The notes: a model not told the origin generated them from the sequence alone. A stretch of DNA of 64,000 nucleotides from Bathynomus jamesi (GCA_023014485.1 JAJOZX010000872.1:296001-360000); one strand, 5' to 3'. Counted from the stretch's first letter, positions 22,261-33,494 are shown. Translations and numbers: made by a program.

Positions 22261-23165
22261 ACCGCGACAGTCGTTGCCGATAGAATAGACAAACTGAGCG
22301 CGTTTAAGGCTCCTGGGCCAGACCAGTTCCTCCCCAGAGTGTTGAGGGAGGTGCGCGACCAGATGGCTCCCCACCTGGCTACAGTCTTCAACAAATCGTT
22401 GGAGACGGGCCAGGTGCCTGGTGACTGGAGGGAAGCCAACGTGATTCCTATCTTTAAGAAAGGGGATCACGAAAGTCCAGGGAACTATCGTCCCATTAAT
22501 CTCACTTCGGTTGTAGGTAAATTATTAGAGGGGGTAATCGCGCATAAGATCGTTGACCATTTGGATTCCTACAAGCTGCTTGGGGACTCCCAACATGGGT
22601 TTAGACGGCATAGGTCGTGTCTCACCAACTTGCTCGAGTTTTTCCACTTCATGTTCAGTATGTATGATAAGAGTAGGGCGATTGATATACTTTATCTCGA
22701 CTTTCAGAAAGCCTTTGATAAGGCACCTCACCGCCTGCTAATGGCCAAAGTGCGCGCGCTGGGTATCGGTGGGGAAGTAAGTAGGTGGATTGAAAACTGG
22801 CTGAACAATAGGCGGCAGAGGGTTGTAATTAAAGGGGCTAGTTCGGGTTGGGCCTCGGTCACTAGCAGGGTTCCTCAGGGTTCCGTTTTGGGGCCACTGT
22901 TGTTTATCATTTACATAAATGATATTGACGGTAGCATCGTCAGTAGGATCGCCAAATTCGCTGATGACACGAAGCTTGGGGCCAATGTTGGGACGCCCGA
23001 GGCGATCGAGCAGCTGCGTGCCGAACTACGTAGGATAGGAGAGTGGTCCGAAAAATGGCAAATGCCGTTTAACTTGGGCAAATGCAAGGTGATACACATT
23101 GGCTACGCCAATCCCAAGTTGTACTACTACATGTTGGGAGTTATATCGAGGCCACTGATTTGGAA
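22231..23165 (+). pseudogene. CR1-like reverse transcriptase core
   Basis: The longest intact frame of the element carries, in order: FKAPGPDQFLPRVLRE, NVIPIFKKGDHESPGNYRPI, HGFRRHRSCLTNLLEF, LYLDFQKAFDKAPHRLL with the first Asp, VPQGSVLGPLLFIIYINDI (motif B), KFADDTKLGANV (catalytic FADD) and MPFNLGKCKVIHIG. This is the complete palm of a CR1-type RT. The upstream and downstream parts are in other frames, so full-length protein is not made. Confidence 0.88.
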
Positions 23166-23700
23166 AAGGACTTGGGTGTGCTAATTAGCAGCGACCTTAA
23201 GTTTACAAAACAGTGCGTACAGGTAGAAATTCGATTTCAGAACAAGGAGATTGTGCTCCCTCTGTACAATTCTCTGGTTCGGCCGCACCTCCTGAAGTAT
23301 GCTGTGCAGTTCTGGTCGCTCACCCTCAGGAAAGATATTGAGAAGCTGGAGCGAGTCCAGGCGAGGGCCACAAAGTTAATCCCTTCCGTTAGGCATATGG
23401 GCTACAATCGACGCTTACGCGCCCTGAATTTGTTTTCGCTGGAAACTTGGAGGCTGCGCGGTCAACTCATCGAGGTTTTCAAGTTCTTACCCGGGTTCAA
23501 CAATGTCGATTTTAGAAGCATGTTTAGTTTAAATGATATACCCAACTCGCAACAATCGTTGGAAGTTGGATTTGAAACGGTTTAGCACTAGTGTGTGTGG
23601 GAATTACTTTACCTATAAGATCTGTGACACGTGGAACAGGTTACCTTCTTCTGTGGATCTGTTGAAGAAAAGGTTAGACCGAATCTTGCATACTATTTGA
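23150..23700 (+). pseudogene. CR1-like RT thumb and C-terminus
   Basis: After a frameshift the next frame reads LEKDLGVLISSDLKFTKQC, LVRPHLLKYAVQFW, then LERVQARATKLIPSVRHMGY and FSLETWRLRGQLIEVF. Another shift near 23580 leads to YFTYKICDTWNRLPS and KKRLDRILHTI, stop near 23700. This block order is the usual CR1 end. The 3' UTR follows to 23804. Confidence 0.82.
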
Positions 23701-23948
23701 GTGACAGAATTTTTCCCTGGCACCCATTGCCATTAGTACCTCCTTAGTATGGGCCGCAAGGCCTTTTGAGGTACTACTATTCCTTGTAACTCCTTGTAAC
23801 TCCTTGAGCACCATTTTGTGTTTCCTTTCCTTCGTGGTTTTATTCATCATATATATATATATACTGTATATGAAAATTATTTCACGAAAGTGACACGTGA
23901 AAAATATTTATGATGAATAAAACCACGAAGGGAAAGAAACACAAAGTG

Positions 23949-23988
23949 GTGCTCAAGCGCTTTCGTCTAATGACATCCTCAGGAACAC
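23949..23988 (-). ncRNA. Hammerhead ribozyme motif, minus arm
   Basis: On the minus strand: GTGTTC (stem I), CTGAGGA (core), TGTC-ATTA-GAC stem-loop II, GAAA (core), GCGC (stem III), TT (cleavage predicted after it), GAGCAC (stem I, one G-T wobble). All invariant core bases are present. Stem III AGCGCT is palindromic. Confidence 0.8.
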
Positions 23989-23991
23989 TGA

Positions 23992-24031
23992 GTGTTCCTG
24001 AGGATGTTATTAGACGAAAGCGCTTGAGCAC
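23992..24031 (+). ncRNA. Hammerhead ribozyme motif, plus arm
   Basis: Mirror copy of the neighbouring motif: GTGTTC, CTGAGGA, TGTT-ATTA-GAC, GAAA, GCGC, TT, GAGCAC. Stem II has one G-T wobble (GTT against GAC). The two motifs face each other with three bases between. Confidence 0.8.
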
Positions 24032-24074
24032 CACTTTGTGTTTCTTTTCCCTTCGTGGTTTTATTCATCATAAA

Positions 24075-24108
<34 letters not shown>

Positions 24109-24700
24109 TAGTCAAACTGTGTAACCAGTCATTTCGCGAAATGACTAAAATCTTCAGCCATTACGCGAAATGTCTGAAATTCCACTATAGTCATTTCGTG
24201 AAATGGCTAAAATGACTTTTGTCATGAATTCATAGAAATAACAATCATCACAATAAAATTGGAAACCTTTATTTAACTAACTAAATCTGCCAAAACATAC
24301 ATACTTATTTGAACAGACCTGTGGATGTGAGAAACACTCTTTAAATACACATTTGAACACATTTGAATTTTCGATATAGAGATTTTCAAATACTAACCGG
24401 GCCTTCAATGTTATTCTGATGTCCGCCATTGAAGGCCGGGTTAGGTCAACTGTATGGCCTTGACAATTGGTTAGGATAAGTCGTGTTATTTTCGTTAAAA
24501 CTAACGAAAATAACACAACTTAACCTAACCAATTGTCAAGGGCATACACTTTACCAAACTGGGCAAATGATCTTGTGCGAAATGACAAAGGTGGAATTTC
24601 AGCCATTTCGCGTAATGGCTGAAGATGTTAGTCATTTCGCGAAATGATCAAGTGAAACAGCCATTACGCGAAATGGCTGATTACACACTTTGACTAACAT
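24109..24700. mobile_element. Inverted-repeat element with palindromic CATTTCGCGAAATG subrepeats
   Basis: The ends TTAGTCAAACTGTGTAACCA and (complement) TTAGTCAAAGTGTGTAATCA begin arms of about 90-125 bp. The arms hold at least six copies or variants of the 14-bp palindrome CATTTCGCGAAATG at roughly 30-bp spacing. The right arm has one extra unit of about 34 bp. The interior has no convincing ORF and includes a separate hairpin at 24453-24555. Confidence 0.65.
24453..24555. repeat. Hairpin built from the TTAGG-MITE core, inside-out
   Basis: Arms TTGACAATTGGTTAGG.. and complement meet at TTTTCGTTA-AAAC-TAACGAAAA. The same core words occur in the MITEs at 15.7, 16.4 and 35.7 kb, but there the loop is at the opposite end of the arm. 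A second small hairpin (GGCCTTCAAT..ATTGAAGGCC) lies at about 24399-24442. Confidence 0.6.
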
Positions 24701-24712
24701 TATATATATATA

Positions 24713-26205
24713 CAGGGTGTTTCAGGAGGAAATGTCAATACTTCGGGAGGTGATAGTATCAGTCATTGTGAGAAAAAAAGTTCATATGAACATGTCTAAA
24801 ATTCTGAATGGTTACGGAGATAGAGCTGTTTGAATCTACAAATACAAAAGCATTGTTAATGGTAATCAAGAAAAAGAAACCAATTACTGTTTTTAACATT
24901 TAATGTTTAAACATTGGCATTTTGAATGGTATCAGATACAGAAATGACAAATTTGTTACAGTTTACAATACGTTTTTGAAAATCCCACCGTCAACCTCAA
25001 TGCACTTTGCAACTCGTGTGCGAAGATCGCGTGTTGTTCGTCCGCGTTGATCTTGACGTTCCTTTATGCGGGCAGCAGCATCCAAAATGCGCGCGAGCAA
25101 TTCGTCTCGTGTATCCACCTTTCTTTTGTAAACTTGACTTTTCATCCACCCCGACAAACAATACTCTAACGGAGAGAGGTCTGGAGACCTTGGTAGCCAT
25201 TGAATGGGACCACCGCGGCCGATCCATCGACCAGGGAAAGTTTGATTTAGGTATTGCATCACCAGACGGGTAGAATGTGGAGGAGCTCCGTCATGCTGAA
25301 AGTACATACCAGCGCATGTAGCCAAAGGAACATCCTCCAATAGTTCTGGCAATTCATTTTGCAGAAATTCTAGGTAACTTTGTCCTGTAAGACGATTCTC
25401 TAAAGTAACAGGGCTAATCAGCTGATCATCGATGATACCGCACCACACATTGGCAGAGAAGCGATGTTGAAAATTTGTTTCCACAGTGGCATTTGGATTT
25501 TCGTCTGACCACCGATGAAAGTTAAGTGTGTTGTTGATACCGTCACGGGTGAAAGTAGCTTCACGGTGAACAGTATTAATCGAAGCAATCGGCGATTAGC
25601 ATTTACCCAATGACAAAATTCCAGTCTTCTGTGTGGCACACCGAGACGTGTAGAGATTCTTCGTGAGCTAGTAGTAGGACTACGCTCTACCAACTGAAGA
25701 ATGTTTCCACTTCATCCACATCTTGTTGACCTTCACGTTCAGATGAAACATGAGCGCTGGGAAGTGTACCAATCTCACGCAATGTGTTGAAAACCCTGGT
25801 AAACACACTTCGATCCGGAATTCTGCGGTTTGGAAACCGTCGACGGTATTCTGCAACAGCAGCTGTTGCACTTTCATCGCAAAAACTGTAGACATACACC
25901 ATATCTGCATATTCGGCATGTGTGAAGGTGTGTGGCGTTCTTAACACTGCTTCAAACACCAAACAATGTCACTCACAACAGTCAGCTGTCGATTGGCTTA
26001 TGTTACATGCTTACATTACAGCTTACATGGTTCAAGGTTATAGGGGAGGGAAGGGGGGGGGAAGAGCTGCGCGCGCATCAGATTCAAACAGCTCTTATCT
26101 CCGTAACCATTCAGAATTAGACACATGTTCATATGAACTTTTTTTCTCACAATGACCGATACTATCACCTCCCGAAGTATTGACATTTCCTCATGAAACA
26201 CCCTG
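24713..26205 (-). mobile_element. DD41D-type mariner relative
   Basis: TIRs of about 125 bp begin CAGGGTGTTTCA at 24713 and end TGAAACACCCTG at 26205. TA precedes the left end, while the right flank is TG. The minus strand encodes a damaged transposase of the family also found at 36.8 and 42.8 kb. Confidence 0.88.
24963..25962 (-). pseudogene. DD41D-type transposase, damaged
   Basis: The N-terminal part from 25962 reads [16 protein letters not shown], then [18 protein letters not shown] and [13 protein letters not shown] (helix-turn-helix region). The next frame has SPTTSSRRISTRLGVPHRR. The catalytic part reads FSANVWCGIIDDQLISPVTL and YFQHDGAPPHS, then WIGRGGPIQW and PRSPDLSPLEYCL. The last acidic residue is Glu here instead of Asp, 41 residues after the HD Asp. 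The first catalytic block looks like ILFTDEATF with one base lost, which removes the Asp. Stop at 24963. Confidence 0.85.
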
Positions 26206-26212
26206 TGTGTAT

Positions 26213-26215
<3 letters not shown>

Positions 26216-26288
<73 letters not shown>
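26216..26288. repeat. (AT)n followed by (AG)n
   Basis: Continuous TA dinucleotides to about 26263, then GA dinucleotides. ORFs through it (poly Tyr-Ile and Ser-Leu) are not genes. Confidence 0.95.
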
Positions 26289-26301
26289 ATGCAATGATAG
26301 G

Positions 26302-26515
26302 GTTGTTTAACCTCCTTCGCATCATCTAAGACCATATGACGAAGAGGACCTACAGCTTTACGTGGGATCCGGAACCACCGGTCGCTACATAATCTTGATG
26401 CAGAAGACGGTCTCCCATTCAACTACTACCCAGACCAAATGTCGTTTAACTAACTTGGCTGATCGACGGGAAGCAGTGTTACGACGTTGGTTACGACATA
26501 GCCCGAGAGACAGAG
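26302..26515 (-). repeat. 5S rRNA-derived SINE, copy 1
   Basis: Read on the minus strand, the head matches the 62325-62516 copy, including AGTAGTTGAATGGGAGACCG, which corresponds to the 5S rRNA box-C region. The tail carries CGTAAAGCTGTAGGTCC and GGAGGTTAAAC. Divergence is moderate. Confidence 0.75.
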
Positions 26516-26518
26516 TTA

Positions 26519-26830
26519 CAGGCTAACAAAGATCCTAAGATCCACTCTAGATTAGCCCAAGAAGGAAGTAGAAAAAATAGAAATAGCAAATGAAAATAAA
26601 GAACACTTAAAATTTATATCATGCTTTCACTTATAGACGTGTAAAGCTTTCACACGGGAATAGTAGTAATAGTAAAGTATAGAACAAACAAGGTTCTCTC
26701 CCTCCTTCGCCAGCCACTGCTGACAGAAAATAGTGGTGAAAGGAGATTTAAAGGAAAGTAGGAAAAAGTATAATGAAGAGAAAAGCTTCAGAGTTCATTC
26801 ACACCATACCTACATTTATCTCGTTTACTC
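26519..26830 (+). repeat. Anonymous repeat family D
   Basis: About 310 bp closely matching 62764-63080, starting GGCTAACAAAGATC and ending near ACTCAGTTACGCAT. It follows a 5S-type SINE here and lies downstream of one at 62.3 kb too. No ORF is conserved. Confidence 0.75.
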
Positions 26831-27129
26831 AGTTACGCATTAGAAGACAATGGACTTTTTTATTTATTTATATACAAGAAGTCATTAATTATACCAAATA
26901 CATATATATACGTACATACCGAAGATTTATTATATAATTTATACCGTGTCCTTCGCATAGGAAGGATAAAGGAGCACCGGTCCAGAGGGCACCTCCAGCT
27001 GGCGACCTACAATTTAAGAATTCCCCATGCATAATGGGGAATGATAATGCATGATATGCATAATTCTTTTTCTTGCCAAATTTTGGTACACAATATTTAA
27101 AACTAAAGTTCCACTCTAACTTTTTTTTA

Positions 27130-27450
27130 TGTAGAAAGTAGGGGACCAAGGGTGGGTGCCCGCAAAAATGCCACCCTTTATAAGAGCCAAAATAAAGGCC
27201 TCCGAAGCTCACGATGCTTTTTTTTTTAAATTTTGAAAAGATTGTGTAGTGTGTAAAATGCATGTATGTATAGAGAAGAATAGAGGGAGAAGTGTGTGTT
27301 TGAGAGCATGCTGGACTGTTCACAGGGTAGATGAAAGACAGAAAAAGGTCAGCGAAAGAGGACAGTAACAGGAGAAACGGGAATTTCAGCACTCCCTGTC
27401 TCCTGCCTAACGTCCACCCCGGAGTACTTCCCTGGTCGATTGGTGCCTAC
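27130..27450. repeat. Anonymous repeat family E, copy 1
   Basis: Shares TTTGAAAGCATGCTGGACTG-type sequence and CACTCCCTGTCTCCTGCCTA, then TACTTCCCTGGTCGATT, with 32200-32515. The 167-residue minus-strand ORF across it has only a partial, repeat-derived match in the other copy, so I do not call it a gene. Confidence 0.65.
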
Positions 27451-27506
27451 AATCTCTTCCTTGAACTTTGAACTAAGTAGCTTCCCCTGAGATGAGTACG
27501 ACTATT

Positions 27507-28290
27507 CGGAAGTTTTGACTCCCAAGAGATCTCATCAAGCTTCCCATCATCTGAGAACTCCCAGTGCTCTGAAATCAGACCCGACCAGCGCCTCCTACTA
27601 CATTTATTGCAAAAGGGAACATCGCTACCTCTATATAAAACTACAAAACTTTATAAGTAAATCGCAGAATATCTAACTTAGAGAAAGTACTAACATTCCT
27701 ACACTGTAAACCTAAGTAGCATCTATAACATTTTAAACATCTATTCGGAAGTTTTGGTTCCCGAGAGATCCCATCAAGCTTCTTCCCCCTTTCTACCAAT
27801 GGGGTATCATCTGAGAACTCCCAGCGCATGCTCTGAAACCAGACCCGACCAACGCCGCCTACATTTATTGAAGAAGGGAACATTATTACTTTTACTAATT
27901 GGGGGGGGGGGGGAAGAGGAGCAAAAGAAAGACGGAGGCGAGAGGAGTGGCTTCCCTAAATAGTTTAATATAGCTATTCGGAGGTTTTGAGTCCCGAAAA
28001 TTCTAATCTATTACAAACACGTAAATAAACAAAGTAAAAAAAAAAAAGTCTTTAATTTGACTACTCTCAGTACTCTACAACCAGACCAGACCAGCGCCTC
28101 CTACTACATTTACTCTTAAGGGAAATCACTGCTTCTATCTCAATAAATAAACAAGGAGCCATTCTTTATACTTAATTTGCTCTTCGGAGGTTTTGACTCC
28201 CGTGAATTCCCATCAAGCTTCCCGTCTCTACCAATAGGGATATTTGAGAACTCCCAGTGCTCTATAACCAAACCAGACCAGTACCTCGTG
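27507..28290. repeat. Four tandem diverged units of about 200-235 bp
   Basis: Units begin near 27508, 27742, 27965 and 28180 with CTATTCGGAAGTTTTGACTCC-like words and contain ACTCCCAGTGCTCT and GACCAGCGCCTCCTACTAC. The end of the unit matches, inverted, sequence at 29510-29590 beside an RT remnant, so the units probably derive from a retroelement. A poly-G run lies at 27901-27913. Confidence 0.6.
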
Positions 28291-28790
28291 AGAGAGAGAT
28301 GGTTGAAAGGGTTCAGCGACGCTCAACAAAGCTTATTCTATCATTACGAATTAAAAGATACGAAGAGATGAATTTGTATACGCTCGAAACTCGGCGTTTG
28401 AAAGGTGAATTATGAAAGGTGTTCAAAATTTTAAATCGTTTTGATAACGTAAATTATGAGAATTTTTTGACTTGGACGACAGGAACATTACGAGAAACTG
28501 GTTTTAAAATAAGGAGCCAAAGATTTGAGACAAAATTGCGAGAGGTTTTTTGACCAATAAGGTATTTGAGAAGTGGAATAGCCTTCCCGCGGGGGTCGTG
28601 GGGAGCACTTCGGTAACTATGTTTAAGAATAGGTTGGATAGGTATTTTAGTAGCATCAATTTGCGTTAAAGGGTGGGTAAAATTAGGGATGCGTTTATTT
28701 AGTATAGGGAGTAGCCTGATTTTTCCTTTTGTTTTAATGATAGCTTTATTGGCGGGATATACTCGTAAATCCCCTAAAATAGTACAATAT
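28288..28790 (+). pseudogene. CR1-like RT C-terminal remnant
   Basis: The plus strand reads MVERVQRRSTKLILSLRIKR and NLYTLETRRLKGEL, then KIRSQRFETKLRE, NKVFEKWNSLPAGVV and TMFKNRLDRYF. This is the usual CR1 thumb and terminal helix series. It begins after GAGAGAGAG and has two or more stops. A 5'-truncated dead copy from another subfamily than the 19.5-23.8 kb element. Confidence 0.75.
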
Positions 28791-29250
28791 TCTTGAAGGA
28801 AATAAACGATAACTCAAACAATAATAAATTTAAAAAACAAAAAATATGACAGAGAAATAAAAATAATACACGTACTGAAACAAGTAATAATAAAAACTAC
28901 CCAAAACTAAGACTACAAAAAGAAAAAATGAAAATAAAATAATAATACACGTAGGGACAATACCAACATATATATGGTAATAATGATGATGATGATGTTT
29001 ATTGGAAAGAGAGCTCCCATAAAAAAAAAGGCACAGTATCGATCGAGATAATCAACGATACAACTATATTAAACAATAAATTTAAAAAACTAAAAAGGAC
29101 TACGGTAATAAAGAAATAATAATACACAAAGAAACGAGAATAAATAAATAGAGTAATAACAACTTCATAGAAATAAAAAGTACATGTAATGGAATGGCTA
29201 ATGCAGGAGTTAAGTGGAGCTATAGACAAACACTTTCATACCAAGAGGTT
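28791..29250. other. AT-rich DNA, no gene seen
   Basis: Poly-A-rich, with AATAATACACGTA repeated at about 28863 and 28941; otherwise nothing recognisable. Confidence 0.55.
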
Positions 29251-29256
29251 CACAGT

Positions 29257-29545
29257 CTAGAAGACAAAGCAGGACTGATGAATAGCTTGGACAACTGAAT
29301 TGACTGAGTTTTTAATTCTTCTCATTAGACTGTACTGAGTACGTCTTGTTACCTCACGGAGGCTCGGAATGGTGTGGTTTGCGAACATTTGAGAGGCTGA
29401 GGTTCTTGGAGGTAACTTATGCAGCAGTCTGTAAGATCTGTTGTAAAACAAATTGAGGGTTCTGCAGGAACCCACAGTTGCTGCCCATAAATGTTCCCTT
29501 TTGTAATAAATGTAGCAGGAGGCGCTGGTAATAGATGGTTCTTAG
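29257..29545 (-). pseudogene. RT C-terminal remnant (CR1/Jockey-like)
   Basis: The minus strand reads YYKREHLWAATVGSCRTLN-like sequence, then FYNRSYRLLHKLPPRTSASQ, PSLREVTRRTQYSLM and RIKNSVNSVVQAI. This resembles the extreme C-terminus of non-LTR retroelements. Only about 75-90 residues remain. The upstream DNA matches the tandem units at 27.5-28.3 kb. Confidence 0.6.
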
Positions 29546-29689
29546 ATGATGGGAATTCTCCGGAGTCAAAACCCCCGAATAGATATAATCAACTTAAGGA
29601 AAGCTATTTAGCTACAGTATAACTTCAGTTTTAGATAGTTAGTTAATAGCTAGTATGTAGCAAAATTTCGTTAAAAAAACATATGTACA

Positions 29690-29950
29690 CTGTGGGGGAA
29701 ATTCTTAAACTGGTAAGTACTGAACAGTTGGAGGTACCTCTACATCAGGGCTTCATTATCCAAGTAATTCCTTCGCGAAGGACACAGCATAAATTAAGTT
29801 ATGATAACTATTTTCTTGAAAAAGGAAGAAATTCCACACGTAATGTACACTTTTGGGGAAATTCTTCAGTTGGGATGTGCTGATCGACTGGATATGTCTC
29901 TGGATCAGTGCTCCCTTATCTAAGTAATTCCAGAGCGAAAGATGGCAATG
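29690..29950. repeat. Two diverged tandem units of about 150 bp
   Basis: GTACACTGTGGGGGAAATTCTT at 29690 and GTACACTTTTGGGGAAATTC at about 29845 start paralogous units sharing CCAAGTAATTCC/CTAAGTAATTCC. No coding sense. Confidence 0.55.
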
Positions 29951-30094
29951 TAAATAGTTAATTTGTAAAAGTCTCTCAGTACGATGGCCTTCGCCTTCAT
30001 CGAAGTGGTGGTGATGAAGTGATGACTTCTTGTATATATAAAGAAATAAAAAAATCCTTAAAAAAAATGCATAGTGTAGATTCGATTAAGTAGT

Positions 30095-31520
<1,426 letters not shown>

Positions 31521-31544
31521 TAACACTCTCTCTCTCTCTCTCTG

Positions 31545-31960
31545 TCGGTGAACCATTTATCTCTCTATCTTGTCACTCCTTATCTTCAAGTAATTATATC
31601 TTTTATCTGTCTCCAAATCTCGATTTTTTTTGTCCCTTAATGCAGCTAATGTTCGCCTTCCGTCCTGCCTTTTTTAATTAAGTAACAGGAGACAGACGGA
31701 ACGTGTAAGAAATAAACCTTGGCTCCGACCATGATTGTTTCGGTGTGTTTTGCACCGAGAAAAACATGGTTACAAAAACCAAATGGGATAATAAACAAGT
31801 TGACAACCAATCCAAATGTTTAAGTCGACACTGCTTATTTTTATGGTATATAACGTTCTTTTATATGAATAGTATATGGTTAGCATGGTTCGTTAAAAGA
31901 TGCATTTAGGTCAGTTGTAAAGTTGCTTATCATATTGTATTTGGTTATTGTAATAATAAT
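31545..31960. other. Unassigned DNA
   Basis: No ORF, TIR or repeat match noticed between the CR1 copy and the next SINE. Confidence 0.5.
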
Positions 31961-31961
31961 T

Positions 31962-32128
31962 AGTGACGAGGGTCACAAATTGGCACAACGCTCAGGAATG
32001 CGGAACATTGCGCTGATTCCTCAATTATTACTACCAGAACCACCAGGAATCGAACCCCCCGCCCTTATTCCCTTCACTTCGCTCAAAAGGAATCGGTTAT
32101 CCATTGAGCTACGGACGCTGGCTTGGTT
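31962..32128 (-). repeat. tRNA-derived SINE, family C
   Basis: On the minus strand: GCGTCCGTAGCTCAATGGAT (A-box region) and GGTTCGATTCCTGGTGG (B-box), then TGAGCGTTGTGCCA as in the 2.2 kb copy. There is no paired acceptor stem, so it is not scored as a tRNA gene. Confidence 0.7.
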
Positions 32129-32146
32129 CGTGTAACGAAGGGTAAT

Positions 32147-32177
<31 letters not shown>

Positions 32178-32199
32178 TATTATTATTATATATATATTA

Positions 32200-32515
32200 T
32201 GCATGCAGGAAACGGAGGCCAAGGGCGAATGCCCTATAGAGGAAGAAGAGAACCAAAATCAAGATCTTTTTAATTTTGTAAAGATTGTATAGTATGTAAG
32301 ATGGATGTATACTGTACAGTATATGTAGCGAGGAACAGTGAGAGAAGCGTGTGTTTGAAAGCATGCTGGACTGATCACAGGGTAGATAAGACACGGAAAA
32401 AGATCAGCTAAGGAGGACAGTGATCGGAGAAACGTGAGTTCCAACACTCCCTGTCTCCTGCCTAAAGTTCCCCCACGGAATACTTCCCTGGTCGATTAGT
32501 GTCTACAATATATAT
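32200..32515. repeat. Anonymous repeat family E, copy 2
   Basis: Matches 27130-27450 across GCATGCTGGACTGATCACAG and CTCCCTGTCTCCTGCCTAA. Confidence 0.65.
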
Positions 32516-32540
32516 ACGGTGTGTGTGTATATATATATGC

Positions 32541-32700
32541 TCCCGTGGCACCATCATTTTCTGTAAGATTAGCTGGGTTAAGCGATGCTGGGTCTGTTCA
32601 GTAGTTGGATGTGGTGACTCCCCCTACCCCTCTGTTTTCAGATGCTGTACTAACCCGGGGTTTGTTTAGATTCCACGATAAACTGTAAGTCCCCTCTGTC
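32541..32700 (+). repeat. 5S rRNA-derived SINE, diverged plus copy
   Basis: GGGTTAAGCGATGCTGGGTC and CAGTAGTTGGATGTGG align with the 5S box A to box C region of the other copies. The tail has TCCACGATAAACTGTAAGTC and CATATGACCAT. Confidence 0.65.
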
Positions 32701-32744
32701 ATATGACCATTTTATTAAAACGTAGGCCGAATCATATAATTAAC

Positions 32745-33185
32745 CAGTGCCGGCCTTAGGGGTGTGCGAACCGTGCGGTCGCACAGGGCCCGCAACTTAG
32801 GGGGGCCCGAAAATTTCACAGAAATTTACCATCGACGTCAGAGTGCCAAAATTGGCGTAAATTAATGTAATTTATTTTTTTATCCTAATTAAATTGAATT
32901 ATCCTATTCCTAATTAAATATCCTAAGGCCGGCGCTGGTTGAAACCTCTTATGATAGTTTAAATATTTGATAATAATAAAGTAATAAGTAGTAATAATAG
33001 TAAAGGCTGTTGGTCTGTTGGTATTCTGTTACAGGTGCACTTGTATAGTTAAATTTTACTTCTTGTACTTGTTAACAATCTACTAAAATAAAATGATTAG
33101 CAATGAAAAACAATTTGACTTGTGTCATGGGGGGCCCGTACAGTATACTCTGCACAGGGCCCGAAATATCCTAATGCCGGCGCTG
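32745..33185. mobile_element. hAT-like MITE, CAGTGCCGG ends
   Basis: The ends CAGTGCCGGCCTTAGG (32745) and CCTAATGCCGGCGCTG (to 33185) are inverted, flanked by AATTAAC on both sides (32738-32744 and 33186-33192). A second right-end-like CCTAAGGCCGGCGCTG lies inside at about 32921-32937, so the element may be a nested or extended pair. Confidence 0.7.
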
Positions 33186-33203
33186 AATTAACATTATATA
33201 TCT

Positions 33204-33494
33204 GTCTCGGTGGTGTAGTGGTTAGCGTCGCTGACTACTAATCCATCGGCCCCAGGATCGAGACCCGATGACGGCAGCCGGCGCGCAGCAAAAACCAGCT
33301 GTTCATCCTCCCACACAATAAAGAAAGTGGTTGGTAGATAAATGGGTACCCTGGGTAGCCTTGTGGTTAAGACGTGGGGCTGCTGGTGGGGCGTGGTTCG
33401 GATTCCACGTTAAACTGTAGGTCTAAGGTAGAGTGAAAAGCTTGACCTTCGTTAGAATGAACAATTCGGGTGGAAGCTAACCAAAGGTTATAAC
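33204..33494 (+). repeat. Dimeric tRNA-like SINE (family A), complete copy
   Basis: Unit 1 has an A-box-like TGGTGTAGTGG (33211) and a B-box-like GGATCGAGACC (33255). After a CACACAATAAAGAAAGTGG linker, unit 2 has CCTTGTGGTTAAGACG and GGTTCGGATTCCA (33395), then the AAGCTTGACCTTCGT tail. The same two-unit order occurs inverted at 36330-36623. Confidence 0.8.

Larger units (their letters stand above)
19531..23810 (+). mobile_element. CR1-like non-LTR retrotransposon, longest copy in window
   Basis: Ordered parts are an esterase-like ORF1 tail, an endonuclease, an RT, a C-terminal region, then a 3' UTR ending in repeats of the decamer CCTTGTAACT. The 5' end abuts (CT)n. Shorter copies of the same family lie at 30508-31520 and 61245-61590. 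The coding is GC-richer than the surroundings. It is split by a roughly 1.15-kb AT-rich insertion and several frameshifts. Confidence 0.85.
23805..24071. mobile_element. Penelope-type palindrome, family B, with two hammerheads
   Basis: The unit starts GAGCACCATTTTGTG at 23805, directly after the CR1 tail. It continues through (AT)n and a TTTCACGAAAG..CACGTGAAA mini-hairpin into a palindrome (about 23910-24071). The palindrome arms are CCACGAAGGGAAAG-type boxes around two head-to-head ribozyme motifs. Confidence 0.78.

Noticed and set aside
24277..24516. 79-residue ORF inside the TTTCGCGAAA element as its transposase
   Set aside because: Too short, runs through hairpin DNA, no catalytic or helix-turn-helix motif.
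26889..27392. 167-residue minus-strand ORF as a gene
   Set aside because: It covers repeat family E; the other copy at 32.2-32.5 kb preserves only about 60 residues with shifts, and composition is typical of a chance ORF.
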